Shown here one piece after another: positions 1-9,239 of a stretch of 64,000 nt of DNA (positions within the stretch are counted from its first letter, which is position 1; each line of letters begins with the position of its first letter). The notes below the pieces were generated by a model. It ran no database searches. It saw only the letters and a list, made by a program, of their open reading frames with translations, and was not told the origin of the DNA. The position numbers and the translations under genes were made by a program. Origin of the DNA: Hydrogenophaga sp. RAC07 (GTDB lineage Bacteria > Pseudomonadota > Gammaproteobacteria > Burkholderiales > Burkholderiaceae_C); NCBI RefSeq assembly GCF_001713375.1, contig NZ_CP016449.1:2852001-2916000 (forward strand). Reading direction: 5' to 3'.

Positions 1-158
1 TTAGGTAACCGCTCACGACGCCCCCAGTGTTTACCCTGATTTCGTGGAGTGAACATAACCGTAGAATGAACAACATAATCACCAGACGGACAATCCGAAT
101 TGCGAACTGGATCAAGTCTCACTTCCTAGGTACTCACGCCTTCTCCTCAATTCACCAA

Positions 159-1211
159 ATGATCAACCGCAGAACCATCGTTCAGTTGGCAGTAGGGATG
201 GCCTTGGGCGCTCCCTCGCTGACAGGCTTTGCTCAGCAGTCGATCACTTTGCGATTTCACACTTTCATGTCTCCCATGTCCAACGTATGGGTCAGCATGA
301 ACAAGGTATGGATGGAAAAGGTGCAACGGGAATCAGATGGGCGCATCCGGTTTGAGGCGTACCCCGCGATGCAGCTTGATGGCGCGCCTGTGCAGCCATA
401 CGACCAGGCACGGGATGGCGTGGCTGACATCGTTTGGACACTGACCGGCTATTCACCTGGAGGCTTTCCTTGCAGCGAGGTGTTTGTCCTGCCGTTCATG
501 ACGACCAACGCCGAGGCTACTTCCAAGGCTTTCTGGGAGTTCATCAAGACAAAAGCGTCCAACGAATACAAGGAAGTGCATCCCATTGCAGTGCAGGTTC
601 ATAGGCCGGGGATGCTCCACACCCGCGACCGCCTCTTCGAGGCTCCGTACGACTTGCGCGGCCTGAAAATGCGCGGTCCAACCAGACAAACTACGAAGAT
701 GCTGGGATACCTCGGCGCCAATGCTGTGGGCATGCCGCTGCCCAAGATTCCCGACGCACTGCAAAAGGGGCCTCTCGACGGTTGCGTGATCCCTTGGGAT
801 GTCGTTCCCTCCGTAAAGGTGCACGAATTAACGAAGTTTCACAGTCAGTTCGATCCAGCCAGTGGCGCGCTCTACACCACGACATTCGTGACGGCAACAA
901 ACAAACGGAAGTACGAGTCCCTGCCGCCAGATGTCCGGAAGGTGCTGGACCCCAACTCGGGCATAACCGCTTCTGCGTCCTTGGGGCGCGCCCACCAATG
1001 TGGCGACGACCCTGCCCGCAAGTTGGTGGAGGCACGCGGCAACGTGACCCATAACTTCGGGCAGGTCGAAGCCCAAGAGTTCAGGCGCGCAGCAAGCCAG
1101 GTAGAGGTCGAATGGGTCAAGGACATGGAGAGCCGCGGCTTCGATGGTCGCGATCTTTTGTCAACAGCCCGGGCCTTGATCGAAAAGCACACAAAAACTA
1201 CCAAGACATAA
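159..1211 (+). CDS. TRAP transporter solute receptor, DctP family
   Basis: Periplasmic receptor of a TRAP transporter, expected to bind an organic acid and pass it to a DctQ/DctM membrane pair. From the ATG at 159 the protein has 350 residues. It opens with a basic start (MINRR), a hydrophobic stretch and an AQQ that looks like a Sec signal cleavage region. The core has the LRGLKMRGP segment that in DctP proteins carries the carboxylate-binding Arg. The frame is open back to 27, but those 44 extra residues would bury the signal peptide, so the later start was chosen; no strong ribosome site is visible for it. No dctQ or dctM gene is in the window, so the partner lies upstream or elsewhere. 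The SDR gene follows after 9 bases. Family call is firm; ligand unknown. Confidence 0.85.
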   Translation: MINRRTIVQLAVGMALGAPSLTGFAQQSITLRFHTFMSPMSNVWVSMNKVWMEKVQRESDGRIRFEAYPAMQLDGAPVQPYDQARDGVADIVWTLTGYSPGGFPCSEVFVLPFMTTNAEATSKAFWEFIKTKASNEYKEVHPIAVQVHRPGMLHTRDRLFEAPYDLRGLKMRGPTRQTTKMLGYLGANAVGMPLPKIPDALQKGPLDGCVIPWDVVPSVKVHELTKFHSQFDPASGALYTTTFVTATNKRKYESLPPDVRKVLDPNSGITASASLGRAHQCGDDPARKLVEARGNVTHNFGQVEAQEFRRAASQVEVEWVKDMESRGFDGRDLLSTARALIEKHTKTTKT

Positions 1212-1220
1212 AGACACTCC

Positions 1221-2003
1221 ATGAATCAACTCCCCAAAGAAAACACCCCACGGCTGGCCAACCGGGTTGCGATCGTGACCGGCGCGGCGCAAGGTATCGG
1301 AGAGACATACGCTCGTGCATTGGCTCAAGAAGGTGCCTCCGTGGTCTGTGCCGATGTGCTGGACGCCACCGGGGTGGTCAACCAGATCATTGAGAAGGGT
1401 GGCCGGGCGGTGTTTGTCCACACAGACGTGACGTCCCGCGATTCGGTGGAGAAGATGGTTGGGTCCGCACTTCAGGCGTTCGGCCGCATTGACGTGCTGG
1501 TCAACAACGCCGCAATTTTCGGCAACCTTGCCCTCAAGCCGTTCGAGCAGATCGAGTCGACCGAGTGGGACAAGGTGATGTCCGTCAACGTGCGCGGCTC
1601 CTTCGAGTGCGCCAGAGCGGTCAGCCCCGTGATGCGTCAGCAGCGCTACGGCAAGATCATCAACATCGCCTCCGGCACGGTTTTCAAGGGCACGCCGCTC
1701 TTCCTGCACTACGTCACCTCCAAGGGCGCCGTGGTGGCGATGGCGCGCTGTCTGGCGCGTGAATTGGGTAACGACAATATCTGCGTCAATACACTGGCGC
1801 CGGGCCTGACCCTGAGCGCCAATGTCAGCACAAATCCCGACTGGCAAGGCTCAATCGCTTCAGGCATCGTTTCGTCCCGCTGCATCAAGCGTGATCAGGT
1901 ACCCGACGACCTGACCGGCACCTTGATCTACCTCGCCAGCGCCGACAGTGACTTTGTCACCGGTCAGGTGATTGTGGTTGATGGCGGATCGGTCACACAT
2001 TGA
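1221..2003 (+). CDS. Short-chain dehydrogenase/reductase (classical SDR)
   Basis: NAD(P)-dependent oxidoreductase of 260 residues, probably oxidising a hydroxyl or reducing a keto group on a pathway intermediate. The nucleotide-binding motif TGAAQGIG is at residues 20-27, NNAA at 95-98, and the catalytic Ser151, Tyr164 and Lys168 (YVTSK) are all present. The C-terminus has the usual VTGQVIVVDGG. The gene sits between the TRAP receptor and an aldehyde dehydrogenase, with its stop codon 8 bases before the dehydrogenase ATG. This suggests alcohol to aldehyde or ketone to acid steps in one operon. The exact substrate cannot be read from sequence. Confidence 0.92.
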   Translation: MNQLPKENTPRLANRVAIVTGAAQGIGETYARALAQEGASVVCADVLDATGVVNQIIEKGGRAVFVHTDVTSRDSVEKMVGSALQAFGRIDVLVNNAAIFGNLALKPFEQIESTEWDKVMSVNVRGSFECARAVSPVMRQQRYGKIINIASGTVFKGTPLFLHYVTSKGAVVAMARCLARELGNDNICVNTLAPGLTLSANVSTNPDWQGSIASGIVSSRCIKRDQVPDDLTGTLIYLASADSDFVTGQVIVVDGGSVTH

Positions 2004-2011
2004 GCACTCCT

Positions 2012-3478
2012 ATGCACGCCACAGCAGAACTCTTGATCGATGGCCGGTGGATGCCCGCCAGCCAGGGCCTCGAAGTGCCCAGCCTGGACCCGGCCAACGG
2101 CAGCCAGATCGGTTGCTTCAGCGCTGCCACCCGGGCAGACGCAGAGGCGGCCATTTCGGCTGCACGCAGAGCCTTTGAAAAGCCCACGTGGGCCCAGTCG
2201 CCGCGGCTGCGGCAGAACGTGATGAACGAATGGGCAAGCCGGCTAGAACACAAGGCTGAAGCACTGGCCCAACTGCTAACGCAAGAGAATGGCAAGGTGA
2301 TCGCGCAATCGCGGGGTGAGCTGATGGGAGCCATCTCGGAGATCCGTTACTACGCGGGTCTGGCCCGGCACATACCAGGCCACGTGCTCGAGGTGGAACC
2401 CGGCGTATTTTCCACGATGCTGAAAGAGCCGGCCGGCGTCGCCGGCATCATCGTCCCTTGGAACGCTCCCGTGATCCTGCTTATCCGGTCGATCACCCCC
2501 GCGTTGGCCGCTGGCTGTACTTGCGTGGTCAAGCCTGCACCGCAGTCCGCACTCATCACCGCTGCGGTGATCAGGGAACTGGCCGACGTGACTGGACTGC
2601 CGCCCGGTGTGGTGAACCTGGTGAGTGAGCAAGGCCACGACGTGGCGCAGTTGCTCACCTCCTCGCCAGAGGTGGATGTGGTCAGCTTCACGGGCTCCAA
2701 CCTGACGGGGCAGCGCATCATGGCCGCCGCTGCTCCCACTATGAAGAAACTGTCGCTCGAACTGGGTGGCAAGTCATGCTGCCTGGTTTTTGAAGATGCC
2801 GATATCGACCACATCGCGCCTCAACTGGCTGCCGCTGCGACGGTCATCTCTGGTCAGCAATGCACGGCGGCGCGCCGGGTGTTGGTTCACGCGTCACGCT
2901 ATGAGGCGATGAAAAAAGCGCTGGCCAGTGCACTGGCGGCAATCAAAGTGGCGCCCGGAAATACCCCGGGCGCCCAGATGGGTCCCTTGATCGATCTCTC
3001 TACCACTGAGTTGGTGCAACGTCGCATCGAGCAGGCGATGGACGACGCAGACGAAGTGATCCTGCGCGGTCAGCGTCTCGGCGGAAACCTGCGGCTTGGC
3101 GGGTTTGTCTCGCCCACCTTGGTCGCGCACCGGGATGCCAGTGCATCTTTTGTCCAAGAGGAGATTTTCGGCCCCTTGGTCGTGCTGGAAAAGTTTGAAA
3201 CCGAAACCGAAGCGGTGGCGCGGGCCAATCACACCGAGTTCGGGTTGTCCGCGAGTGTCTGGACAGAGCAGGGCGCGCGCGCCTGGCGTATCGCTCGAGC
3301 GCTGCGCAACGGCACCGTTTGGATCAACGACCACAACAAGCTGTGCGCTGAAGCGGAGACCGGCGGCTATCGCCGCAGTGGCTTGGGCCGTCTCCACGGC
3401 TTTGACGCGTTGATCGATTTCACCGAGATCAAACACATCTATCAGAACGTAGGTGTGCTTGAGCCACCCAAGGGCTGA
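2012..3478 (+). CDS. NAD(P)-dependent aldehyde dehydrogenase
   Basis: Aldehyde dehydrogenase superfamily enzyme of 488 residues, the normal family length, oxidising an aldehyde to its acid. The general base Glu250 lies in LELGGKS and the nucleophile Cys284 in GQQCTA. IVPWN near residue 148 and the EEIFGP motif are also present. The frame continues 12 bases upstream to a TTG that overlaps the SDR stop; the ATG at 2012 was preferred. It most likely acts on the product of the adjacent SDR or of the downstream Rieske oxygenase. The substrate is not predictable; benzaldehyde-, vanillin- or aliphatic-aldehyde-type enzymes all share these motifs. Confidence 0.93.
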   Translation: MHATAELLIDGRWMPASQGLEVPSLDPANGSQIGCFSAATRADAEAAISAARRAFEKPTWAQSPRLRQNVMNEWASRLEHKAEALAQLLTQENGKVIAQSRGELMGAISEIRYYAGLARHIPGHVLEVEPGVFSTMLKEPAGVAGIIVPWNAPVILLIRSITPALAAGCTCVVKPAPQSALITAAVIRELADVTGLPPGVVNLVSEQGHDVAQLLTSSPEVDVVSFTGSNLTGQRIMAAAAPTMKKLSLELGGKSCCLVFEDADIDHIAPQLAAAATVISGQQCTAARRVLVHASRYEAMKKALASALAAIKVAPGNTPGAQMGPLIDLSTTELVQRRIEQAMDDADEVILRGQRLGGNLRLGGFVSPTLVAHRDASASFVQEEIFGPLVVLEKFETETEAVARANHTEFGLSASVWTEQGARAWRIARALRNGTVWINDHNKLCAEAETGGYRRSGLGRLHGFDALIDFTEIKHIYQNVGVLEPPKG

Positions 3479-3526
3479 CCCCACAAGCCTGCCCGAATCC
3501 TTAGAACTTATAGGAGAGAACGAATC

Positions 3527-4561
3527 ATGTTTCCCAAAAACACGTGGTATGTAGGCGCTACGCCCAGCGAACTCGATGGAAAGCCCCTTGGCCGCAAGAT
3601 TTGCGGCGAGTCCATCGTGTTTTTCCGTGGCCCCGACAACAAGGTGGCCGCTGTCGAAGACTTTTGCCCCCACCGCGGTGCTCCGTTGTCGCTGGGCAAG
3701 GTTGAAAACGGCAAACTGGTTTGTGGCTACCACGGTCTGGAAATGGGTTGCGATGGCAAGACGGTTGCCATGCCATGCCAACGCGTGGGCGGCTTCCCCG
3801 CCGTGCGGACGTATCCCGTAGTGGAGCGCTACGGGTTCATCTGGGTCTGGCCTGGCGATGCGCAAGAGGCCGACCCCTCCAAGATCCACCATCTGGCCTG
3901 GGCCGATGACCCCGAGTGGGCCTACAGCGGTGGGCTGTACCACGTCAAATGCGATTACCGGCTCATGATCGACAACCTCATGGACCTGACTCACGAGACT
4001 TACTTGCACCCGAACTCAATTGGTCAAAAGGAAATCGATGAGTCGCCGCCCAAGACGCGGATGGATGGAGACTGCGCCATCACCGAGCGTTACATGGAAG
4101 GCATCATGGCGCCGCCATTCTGGCGTGCGGGCTTGCGCGGAAACAACCTGGCAGACGATGTTCCAGTGGACCGGTGGCAAATCTGCCGCTTCTATCCGCC
4201 AAGCCATGTGCTGATCGATGTGGGTGTGGCGCACGCGGGCAAGGGCGGCTTCAATGCAGACCCCAAGGTCAAAGCCTCCAGCACAGTCATCGACTTCATA
4301 ACACCTGAAACCGAGTCCTCGACCTGGTACTTTTGGGGCATGGCCAGGAACTTCAATGCGCAGGACCAGGCGTTGAGCGAGCAGATCCGCACCAGCCTGA
4401 GCAAGGTTTTCTCCGAGGACCTCCAGATGCTGGAGATGCAGCAGCAGAACCTGGAGCGCAACGCCGGGCGCAAGCTACTAAGCCTGAACATCGATGGCGG
4501 TGGCGTGCAAGCCCGCCGCATCATCGATCGGTTGCTGGTTGCGGAAAAATCCGCTGCCTGA
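3527..4561 (+). CDS. Rieske non-heme iron oxygenase, VanA-like (O-demethylase/monooxygenase type)
   Basis: Single-component-type Rieske oxygenase alpha subunit of 344 residues, in the size class of vanillate O-demethylase and toluenesulfonate methyl-monooxygenase. The Rieske cluster ligands are Cys47, His49, Cys66 and His69 (CPHRGAP and CGYHG). The mononuclear iron site is seen as DLTHETYLH, with His156 and His161 and the bridging Asp153. A good ribosome site (AGGAG) precedes the ATG. It needs a ferredoxin reductase, and none is adjacent; the only candidate in the window is the reductase at 13241-14245. Its place after SDR and aldehyde dehydrogenase genes fits O-demethylation or methyl oxidation, but that is inference. 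Confidence 0.9.
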   Translation: MFPKNTWYVGATPSELDGKPLGRKICGESIVFFRGPDNKVAAVEDFCPHRGAPLSLGKVENGKLVCGYHGLEMGCDGKTVAMPCQRVGGFPAVRTYPVVERYGFIWVWPGDAQEADPSKIHHLAWADDPEWAYSGGLYHVKCDYRLMIDNLMDLTHETYLHPNSIGQKEIDESPPKTRMDGDCAITERYMEGIMAPPFWRAGLRGNNLADDVPVDRWQICRFYPPSHVLIDVGVAHAGKGGFNADPKVKASSTVIDFITPETESSTWYFWGMARNFNAQDQALSEQIRTSLSKVFSEDLQMLEMQQQNLERNAGRKLLSLNIDGGGVQARRIIDRLLVAEKSAA

Positions 4562-4595
4562 TGTTTTCCCGATCCCACCACAACAGGAGACACAG

Positions 4596-5783
4596 ATGAA
4601 CTCACGGCGCTTTGTTTTGACACGAGGAGCCGCGCTGATCGGCGCGGCCTCCAGCGGCATTTTGTTGCCCCGGTGGGCGCAGGCGCAAACCAGCAATCTG
4701 CGGGTTGGCCTGATGCTGCCGTTCACAGGTACCTTTGCCCAGCCCGGTATCGCCGTCGAAAACGGCTTCCGGCTGGCGCTGGCGCAAAACGGCGGCAAGC
4801 TCGGTGGCCGCGAGGTGGAGTTCTTCAAGGTCGATGACGAATCCAATCCGGCCAAGGGCATCGAGAACGCGACCCGCCTGGTAATGCGTGACAAGGTCGA
4901 CGTGCTGGTGGGTTCGGTGCACTCGGGCGTGCAGATGGGCATTCACAAGGTCGCACGCGATACAGGAGTTCTCAACATCATTCCCAATGCCGGCGTGCAC
5001 GTGGCCACCCGGGCCCAGTGTGCGCCCAATGTGTTTCGAACCAGCTTCACCAACGCCCAGCCTACCCTGGCTTTGGGCAAGGCCATGGTCGACCGAGGCC
5101 ACAAGAAGGCGGTGTGGATCACCTGGAACTACGCCGCAGGCGACGAGGCCTTTGAGGGTTTCGAAAAGAGCTACACCGAAGCCGGTGGCACCATCATCAA
5201 GAAGCTCGGCCTGCCCTTTCCCAACGTGGAGTTTCAGTCGCTGTTGACCGAGATTGCGTCTTACAAGCCCGACGCCGTGGCCTGCTTCTTCGCCGGTGGC
5301 GGTGCAGCCAAGTTCCTGCGCGACTACGCTGCGGCCGGCCTGAACAAGACGATCCCACTGTACGGCTCGGGCTTCCTGACCGAGGGCGTGCTCGATGCAG
5401 CAGGCGAAGCTGCCGAGGGCGTTCTCACCACGCTGCACTACAGCGACTCGCTGGATATCCCGCGCAACAAGCAGTTCCGCCTCGACTATGTAAAGGCGTT
5501 CAAGGCGCAGCCCGATGTGTATGCCGTTCAGGGATACGACGCGGGCTTGCTGCTCGTCAAGGGTGCCAACGCAGTCAAAGGCGACTTGTCGAACAAACCG
5601 GCACTGTACGCAGCGCTGGAAGGCGCCACCATCGACAGTCCGCGCGGGAAATGGACCATGAGCAAGGCCCACAACCCGATCCAGGACATCTACCTGCGCC
5701 AGGTGGTCAACAAGGACAACAAGGTGATCGGCATTGCTCAGAAGGCTGTGGCCGATCCCGCCACGGGTTGCCGCATGGGTTGA
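4596..5783 (+). CDS. ABC importer substrate-binding protein, LivK type (Peripla_BP_6)
   Basis: Periplasmic binding protein of 395 residues for the downstream Liv-type importer. The start was set at 4596, where AGGAGA precedes the ATG. The N-terminus (NSRRFVLTRG, then a hydrophobic stretch and AQAQT) looks like a signal peptide, possibly Tat-dependent because of the RR pair. The mature part begins with LRVGLMLPFTGTFAQPG, typical of amide- or aromatic-acid-binding LivK relatives. The frame is open upstream into the Rieske gene, but that is not used. It is followed by livH, livM, livG and livF, so the importer is complete. In this family such systems often import aromatic or other carboxylic acids rather than amino acids. 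Confidence 0.9.
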   Translation: MNSRRFVLTRGAALIGAASSGILLPRWAQAQTSNLRVGLMLPFTGTFAQPGIAVENGFRLALAQNGGKLGGREVEFFKVDDESNPAKGIENATRLVMRDKVDVLVGSVHSGVQMGIHKVARDTGVLNIIPNAGVHVATRAQCAPNVFRTSFTNAQPTLALGKAMVDRGHKKAVWITWNYAAGDEAFEGFEKSYTEAGGTIIKKLGLPFPNVEFQSLLTEIASYKPDAVACFFAGGGAAKFLRDYAAAGLNKTIPLYGSGFLTEGVLDAAGEAAEGVLTTLHYSDSLDIPRNKQFRLDYVKAFKAQPDVYAVQGYDAGLLLVKGANAVKGDLSNKPALYAALEGATIDSPRGKWTMSKAHNPIQDIYLRQVVNKDNKVIGIAQKAVADPATGCRMG

Positions 5784-5870
5784 GTCTTTCGCGCCCCGGT
5801 TGTCCTCCAGCGGCGGAGTTCGTCCAAAAGATGTTCCGCCGCTTTTCTTCGTCCTTTTGTTCCTTAACTC

Positions 5871-6734
5871 ATGGATTTCGCCAACTTCCTCATCCAGTTG
5901 CTCAACAGCCTGCAATACGGCCTGTTGCTGTTCATGCTGGCCGCGGGCCTCACGCTGATCTTCGGGATCATGGGTGTGGTCAATCTGGCCCACGGCAGCT
6001 TCTACATGCTGGGCGCGTATCTGGCCTGGTTCCTGGTCGGCCAGTTCGACAGTCTGGTGCTGGCCATCGTGCTGGGCACGGTGATCGCCGTGGCGCTGGG
6101 TTGGCTGCTGGAGTGGTCGCTGTTCCGGCACTTCTACCACCGCGACCACCTCGACCAGGTGCTGCTGACCTTCGGCCTGATCTACATCTTTGAAGAGGTG
6201 CGCTCCATCCTCTGGGGCGACGACGTGCACGCGGTGCAGGTGCCCGAGGTGCTGAACTGGTCGATCCCGCTGACCGAAAACCTCTCATATCCGATCTACC
6301 GGCTGGTGATGTCGGGCGTGTGCATCGCACTCGCCCTGGGTCTGTATCTGCTGATTTCCAAGACCCGCCTGGGCATGAAGATCCGCGCCGGTGCGTTCAA
6401 CCGCGAAATGACCGAATCGCTGGGCATCAATATCCGCCTGATCCACGGCGTGGTGTTCGCGCTGGGCGTGGCACTGGCCGCCATTGCCGGCATGATCGCC
6501 TCGCCCATCGCGAGCGTTTACCCCGGCATGGGCAGTTCGGTGCTGATCATGTGTTTTGTGGTGGTGGTCATCGGTGGCATCGGCTCGGTGCGTGGCGCGC
6601 TCGTGGCCGCCCTGCTCGTGGGCCTGGTCGATACCTTCGGCAAGGTGCTGGTGCCGCAGATTGCCGGCATGGCCGTCTACATGCTCATGGCCGCCGTGCT
6701 GCTCTACAAGCCCGAAGGGCTCTTCAAACAATGA
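5871..6734 (+). CDS. livH: Branched-chain-type ABC transporter permease LivH
   Basis: Inner-membrane permease of 287 residues with about eight hydrophobic segments. It carries the family signature GLTLIFGIMGVVNLAHGSF near the N-terminus and the GGIGSVRGA coupling motif near residue 235. It forms the channel with the following LivM. The gene begins 87 bases after the binding-protein gene, and its TGA overlaps the livM ATG by four bases (ATGA), indicating translational coupling. No unusual features. Confidence 0.95.
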   Translation: MDFANFLIQLLNSLQYGLLLFMLAAGLTLIFGIMGVVNLAHGSFYMLGAYLAWFLVGQFDSLVLAIVLGTVIAVALGWLLEWSLFRHFYHRDHLDQVLLTFGLIYIFEEVRSILWGDDVHAVQVPEVLNWSIPLTENLSYPIYRLVMSGVCIALALGLYLLISKTRLGMKIRAGAFNREMTESLGINIRLIHGVVFALGVALAAIAGMIASPIASVYPGMGSSVLIMCFVVVVIGGIGSVRGALVAALLVGLVDTFGKVLVPQIAGMAVYMLMAAVLLYKPEGLFKQ

Positions 6735-7723
6735 GCTCCCCCAAAGCCCAACTCGAAAAGCTGCCGCGCAGCATCCAGGCCATTCTGGTGCTGGGCGCCA
6801 TCGCGCTCGCCGCCTTTCCACTCATCCCCGTCACCGGTAGCGACTTCTACCTGCAGATGCTCTCGCAGATGATGATCCTGGCGATCTTCGCCATGAGCCT
6901 GGATCTGCTGCAGGGCGTTACCGGTCTTGTGTCGCTCGGACACGCGGCTTACTTTGGTCTTGCCGGCTACGCGCTGGCTTTCCTCACCCCGGCGGACACT
7001 CCCATCAGCCTGTGGTGGGCCCTGCCCGCCTCGGCGCTGGGCGCGGGACTGGCCGCGCTCGTCATCGGCTTCTTCTTGGTTCGCACCCACGGTATTTACT
7101 TCATCATGGTCACCATGGCGTTCGCCCAAATGGTGTTCTTCCTGTTCTTCGACAACAAGGCGCTCGGGGGGTCGGACGGCGTGTACGTGAACTTCCGCCC
7201 CACCGCCTCGGTGTTCGGCTGGAGCGGCATCGACCTCGAGAACAAGACAACCTTCTTCTACTTCACGCTCCTGCTGCTCGTGCTGGTCTATGCCTTCCTG
7301 CGCCGCCTGTTGTTCTCTCCTTTTGGCCGGGTGCTCGCGGGCATTCGCGTGAACGAGCACCGCATGCGCGCGGTGGGCTTTGGGACCTTCGGCTACAAAC
7401 TCACGGCCTTCACGCTAGCAGGGGCGCTGGCCGGCGTGGCGGGCTTCCTGTGGGCCGCGCAGACCGGTTATGTGAACCCCGAGTTGATGGGTTTCCACAT
7501 GAGTGCACACGCCATCATGATGGTCATCCTCGGGGGCATGGGCAATTTCGCTGGCGCCATCGTGGGGGCCTTCGCGTTCGAGTACGTGATGCACTTCTTC
7601 AAGGACCTCACCAAACACTGGCAGCTGCTCATGGGCACGTTCATCGTGCTGGTGGTGGTGCTGGCGCCGCGCGGCTTGCTGGGTCTGGTGCAGCGCTTCG
7701 CCAGCCCGAAGGAGCGCCCATGA
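6731..7723 (+). CDS. livM: Branched-chain-type ABC transporter permease LivM
   Basis: Second permease subunit, 330 residues, strongly hydrophobic. It has the LivM signature LVSLGHAAYFGLAGYA near residue 65 and GGMGNFAGA near residue 270. The ATG at 6731 overlaps the livH stop, and the stop overlaps the livG start at 7720, so the genes are coupled. The frame is open far upstream inside livH, but that part is out-of-frame shadow. It is longer than LivH, as is usual because LivM carries extra N-terminal membrane segments. Confidence 0.95.
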   Translation: MSSPKAQLEKLPRSIQAILVLGAIALAAFPLIPVTGSDFYLQMLSQMMILAIFAMSLDLLQGVTGLVSLGHAAYFGLAGYALAFLTPADTPISLWWALPASALGAGLAALVIGFFLVRTHGIYFIMVTMAFAQMVFFLFFDNKALGGSDGVYVNFRPTASVFGWSGIDLENKTTFFYFTLLLLVLVYAFLRRLLFSPFGRVLAGIRVNEHRMRAVGFGTFGYKLTAFTLAGALAGVAGFLWAAQTGYVNPELMGFHMSAHAIMMVILGGMGNFAGAIVGAFAFEYVMHFFKDLTKHWQLLMGTFIVLVVVLAPRGLLGLVQRFASPKERP

Positions 7724-8481
7724 ACGAACTGCTGCTCTCCGCCCGCAACCTGACCAAGCGCTTCGGGGGTCTGGCCGCCGTCAATGATGTGTCGGTGGAC
7801 CTGCACCGCGACCGCATCCACGCCGTCATCGGCCCCAACGGCGCAGGCAAGTCGACACTGACCAACCTGCTCTCGGGCGACCTGCCTCCCACCTCGGGCC
7901 GCATCACGCTCAACGGGGTCGAGACGGCGGGCAAAAGCCCCGAAAAGATCTCGCGCCTGGGTCTGGGCCGCAGCTACCAGAAGACCAACATCTTCCTGCC
8001 CTTCACCGTGTGGGACAACGTGCGACTGGCGGCCCAATCGCGCGAACGGCATGTGCCGTGGAACCCGCTGCGCTGGGTGTCCTCGGCCAGCGCCATGGGC
8101 GCGGTCAACGAGCGCTGCGAGCGCGCGGTCGAACTCGCCGGTCTGTCAAATCGCGCCAGCGTGGTGGCCGGCACCACCAGCCACGGCGAGCAGCGCCAGT
8201 TGGAGATCGCCATGACGCTGGCGACCGAGCCCACCGTGCTGCTGCTCGACGAACCCCTGGCCGGCATGGGCCAGGCCGAGGCCGAGAGCATGGTGGCGCT
8301 GCTGCTGCGCTTGAAAAAGGACCACGCCATCATGCTGGTCGAACACGACATGGACGCGGTCTTCACCCTGGCCGACCAGCTCACCGTGATGGTGAACGGC
8401 CAGGTGATCGCCAGCGGGACGCCGGCCGACGTGCGCGGCGATGCCGGCGTGCAGGCAGCCTACCTGGGTGAGGAGCATTGA
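7720..8481 (+). CDS. livG: ABC transporter ATPase LivG
   Basis: ATP-binding subunit of 253 residues. Walker A is GPNGAGKST at residues 38-46 and Walker B is VLLLDEP, followed by VEHDMD. The signature helix reads SHGEQRQLE rather than LSGGQ, a deviation common in LivG proteins. A ribosome site (GGAG) lies 5 bases before the ATG. It overlaps livM by four bases and livF by one, so the importer genes are a tight operon. Confidence 0.95.
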   Translation: MNELLLSARNLTKRFGGLAAVNDVSVDLHRDRIHAVIGPNGAGKSTLTNLLSGDLPPTSGRITLNGVETAGKSPEKISRLGLGRSYQKTNIFLPFTVWDNVRLAAQSRERHVPWNPLRWVSSASAMGAVNERCERAVELAGLSNRASVVAGTTSHGEQRQLEIAMTLATEPTVLLLDEPLAGMGQAEAESMVALLLRLKKDHAIMLVEHDMDAVFTLADQLTVMVNGQVIASGTPADVRGDAGVQAAYLGEEH

Positions 8482-9203
8482 TGAGCGCATTGACGAACGC
8501 CTTGGTTGAGGCCAAGGGTCTCAACACCCACTACGGCGCCAGCCACATCCTGCGCGGCATTGACTTCACCGTCGGCCAGGGCCAGACCATTGGCTTGATG
8601 GGCCGCAACGGCATGGGCAAGTCCACGCTGCTCAAATCCATCATGGGCATCGTCAAGCCCAGTGGCGGCCAGGTGCATGTGAAAGGCCGCGACATGACCG
8701 GCGCACCCACGTTCGAGATCGCCCGCATGGGCCTGGCCTACGTGCCCGAGGGCCGTGGCATCTTCGGCAACCTGAGCGTGAGGGAAAACCTGGTGATGTC
8801 GGCGCGTGCCGGCACCAAGGGTCAACGCGACTGGACCTATGACAGGGTGCTCGAAACCTTTCCGCGCCTGGCCGAACGCCTCAACCACGGCGGGCAACAA
8901 CTCAGCGGCGGCGAACAGCAAATGCTCACCATTGGCCGGGCGCTCATGACCAACCCCGACCTGCTGATCCTCGACGAAGCCACGGAAGGCCTGGCGCCTC
9001 TGATTGCGCGCGAGATCTGGCGCATCTGTGGCCTGATCCGCGAAAGCGGCATCAGCAGCATCATCGTGGACAAGAACTGGAAACACGTCACCCAGATCAC
9101 CGACCGCAACGTGATCCTGGTCAAGGGCGAGGTGGTTTTTGAAGGCAGTTCCGAAGAGCTCCTGTCGAAGCCCGAACTGCTGGAGCAGCACTTGGGTGTA
9201 TGA
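8481..9203 (+). CDS. livF: ABC transporter ATPase LivF
   Basis: Second ATPase of the importer, 240 residues from the ATG at 8481 (a TTG three bases upstream is a less likely start; GGAG is at 8472). Walker A is GRNGMGKST and the signature is LSGGEQQ, both canonical. Walker B reads LLILDEA, and the switch region reads VDKNW where LivF proteins usually have VEQN, so it is slightly divergent. It ends the operon. The convergent iclR gene begins 36 bases later. That short gap has a GC palindrome (GGCCGGCC) but no clear terminator with a T run. Confidence 0.93.
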   Translation: MSALTNALVEAKGLNTHYGASHILRGIDFTVGQGQTIGLMGRNGMGKSTLLKSIMGIVKPSGGQVHVKGRDMTGAPTFEIARMGLAYVPEGRGIFGNLSVRENLVMSARAGTKGQRDWTYDRVLETFPRLAERLNHGGQQLSGGEQQMLTIGRALMTNPDLLILDEATEGLAPLIAREIWRICGLIRESGISSIIVDKNWKHVTQITDRNVILVKGEVVFEGSSEELLSKPELLEQHLGV

Positions 9204-9239
9204 GAATCAGTGTCGCCCCGGCCGGCCCCTTGAAGCTAG

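Noticed and set aside
87..97. Small palindrome CGGA-N3-TCCG upstream of the TRAP receptor
   Set aside because: Arms of four bases are expected often by chance in GC-rich DNA, and no promoter or second copy supports it.
9204..9239. Terminator between livF and iclR
   Set aside because: There is a GC palindrome but no stem followed by a T run on either strand.
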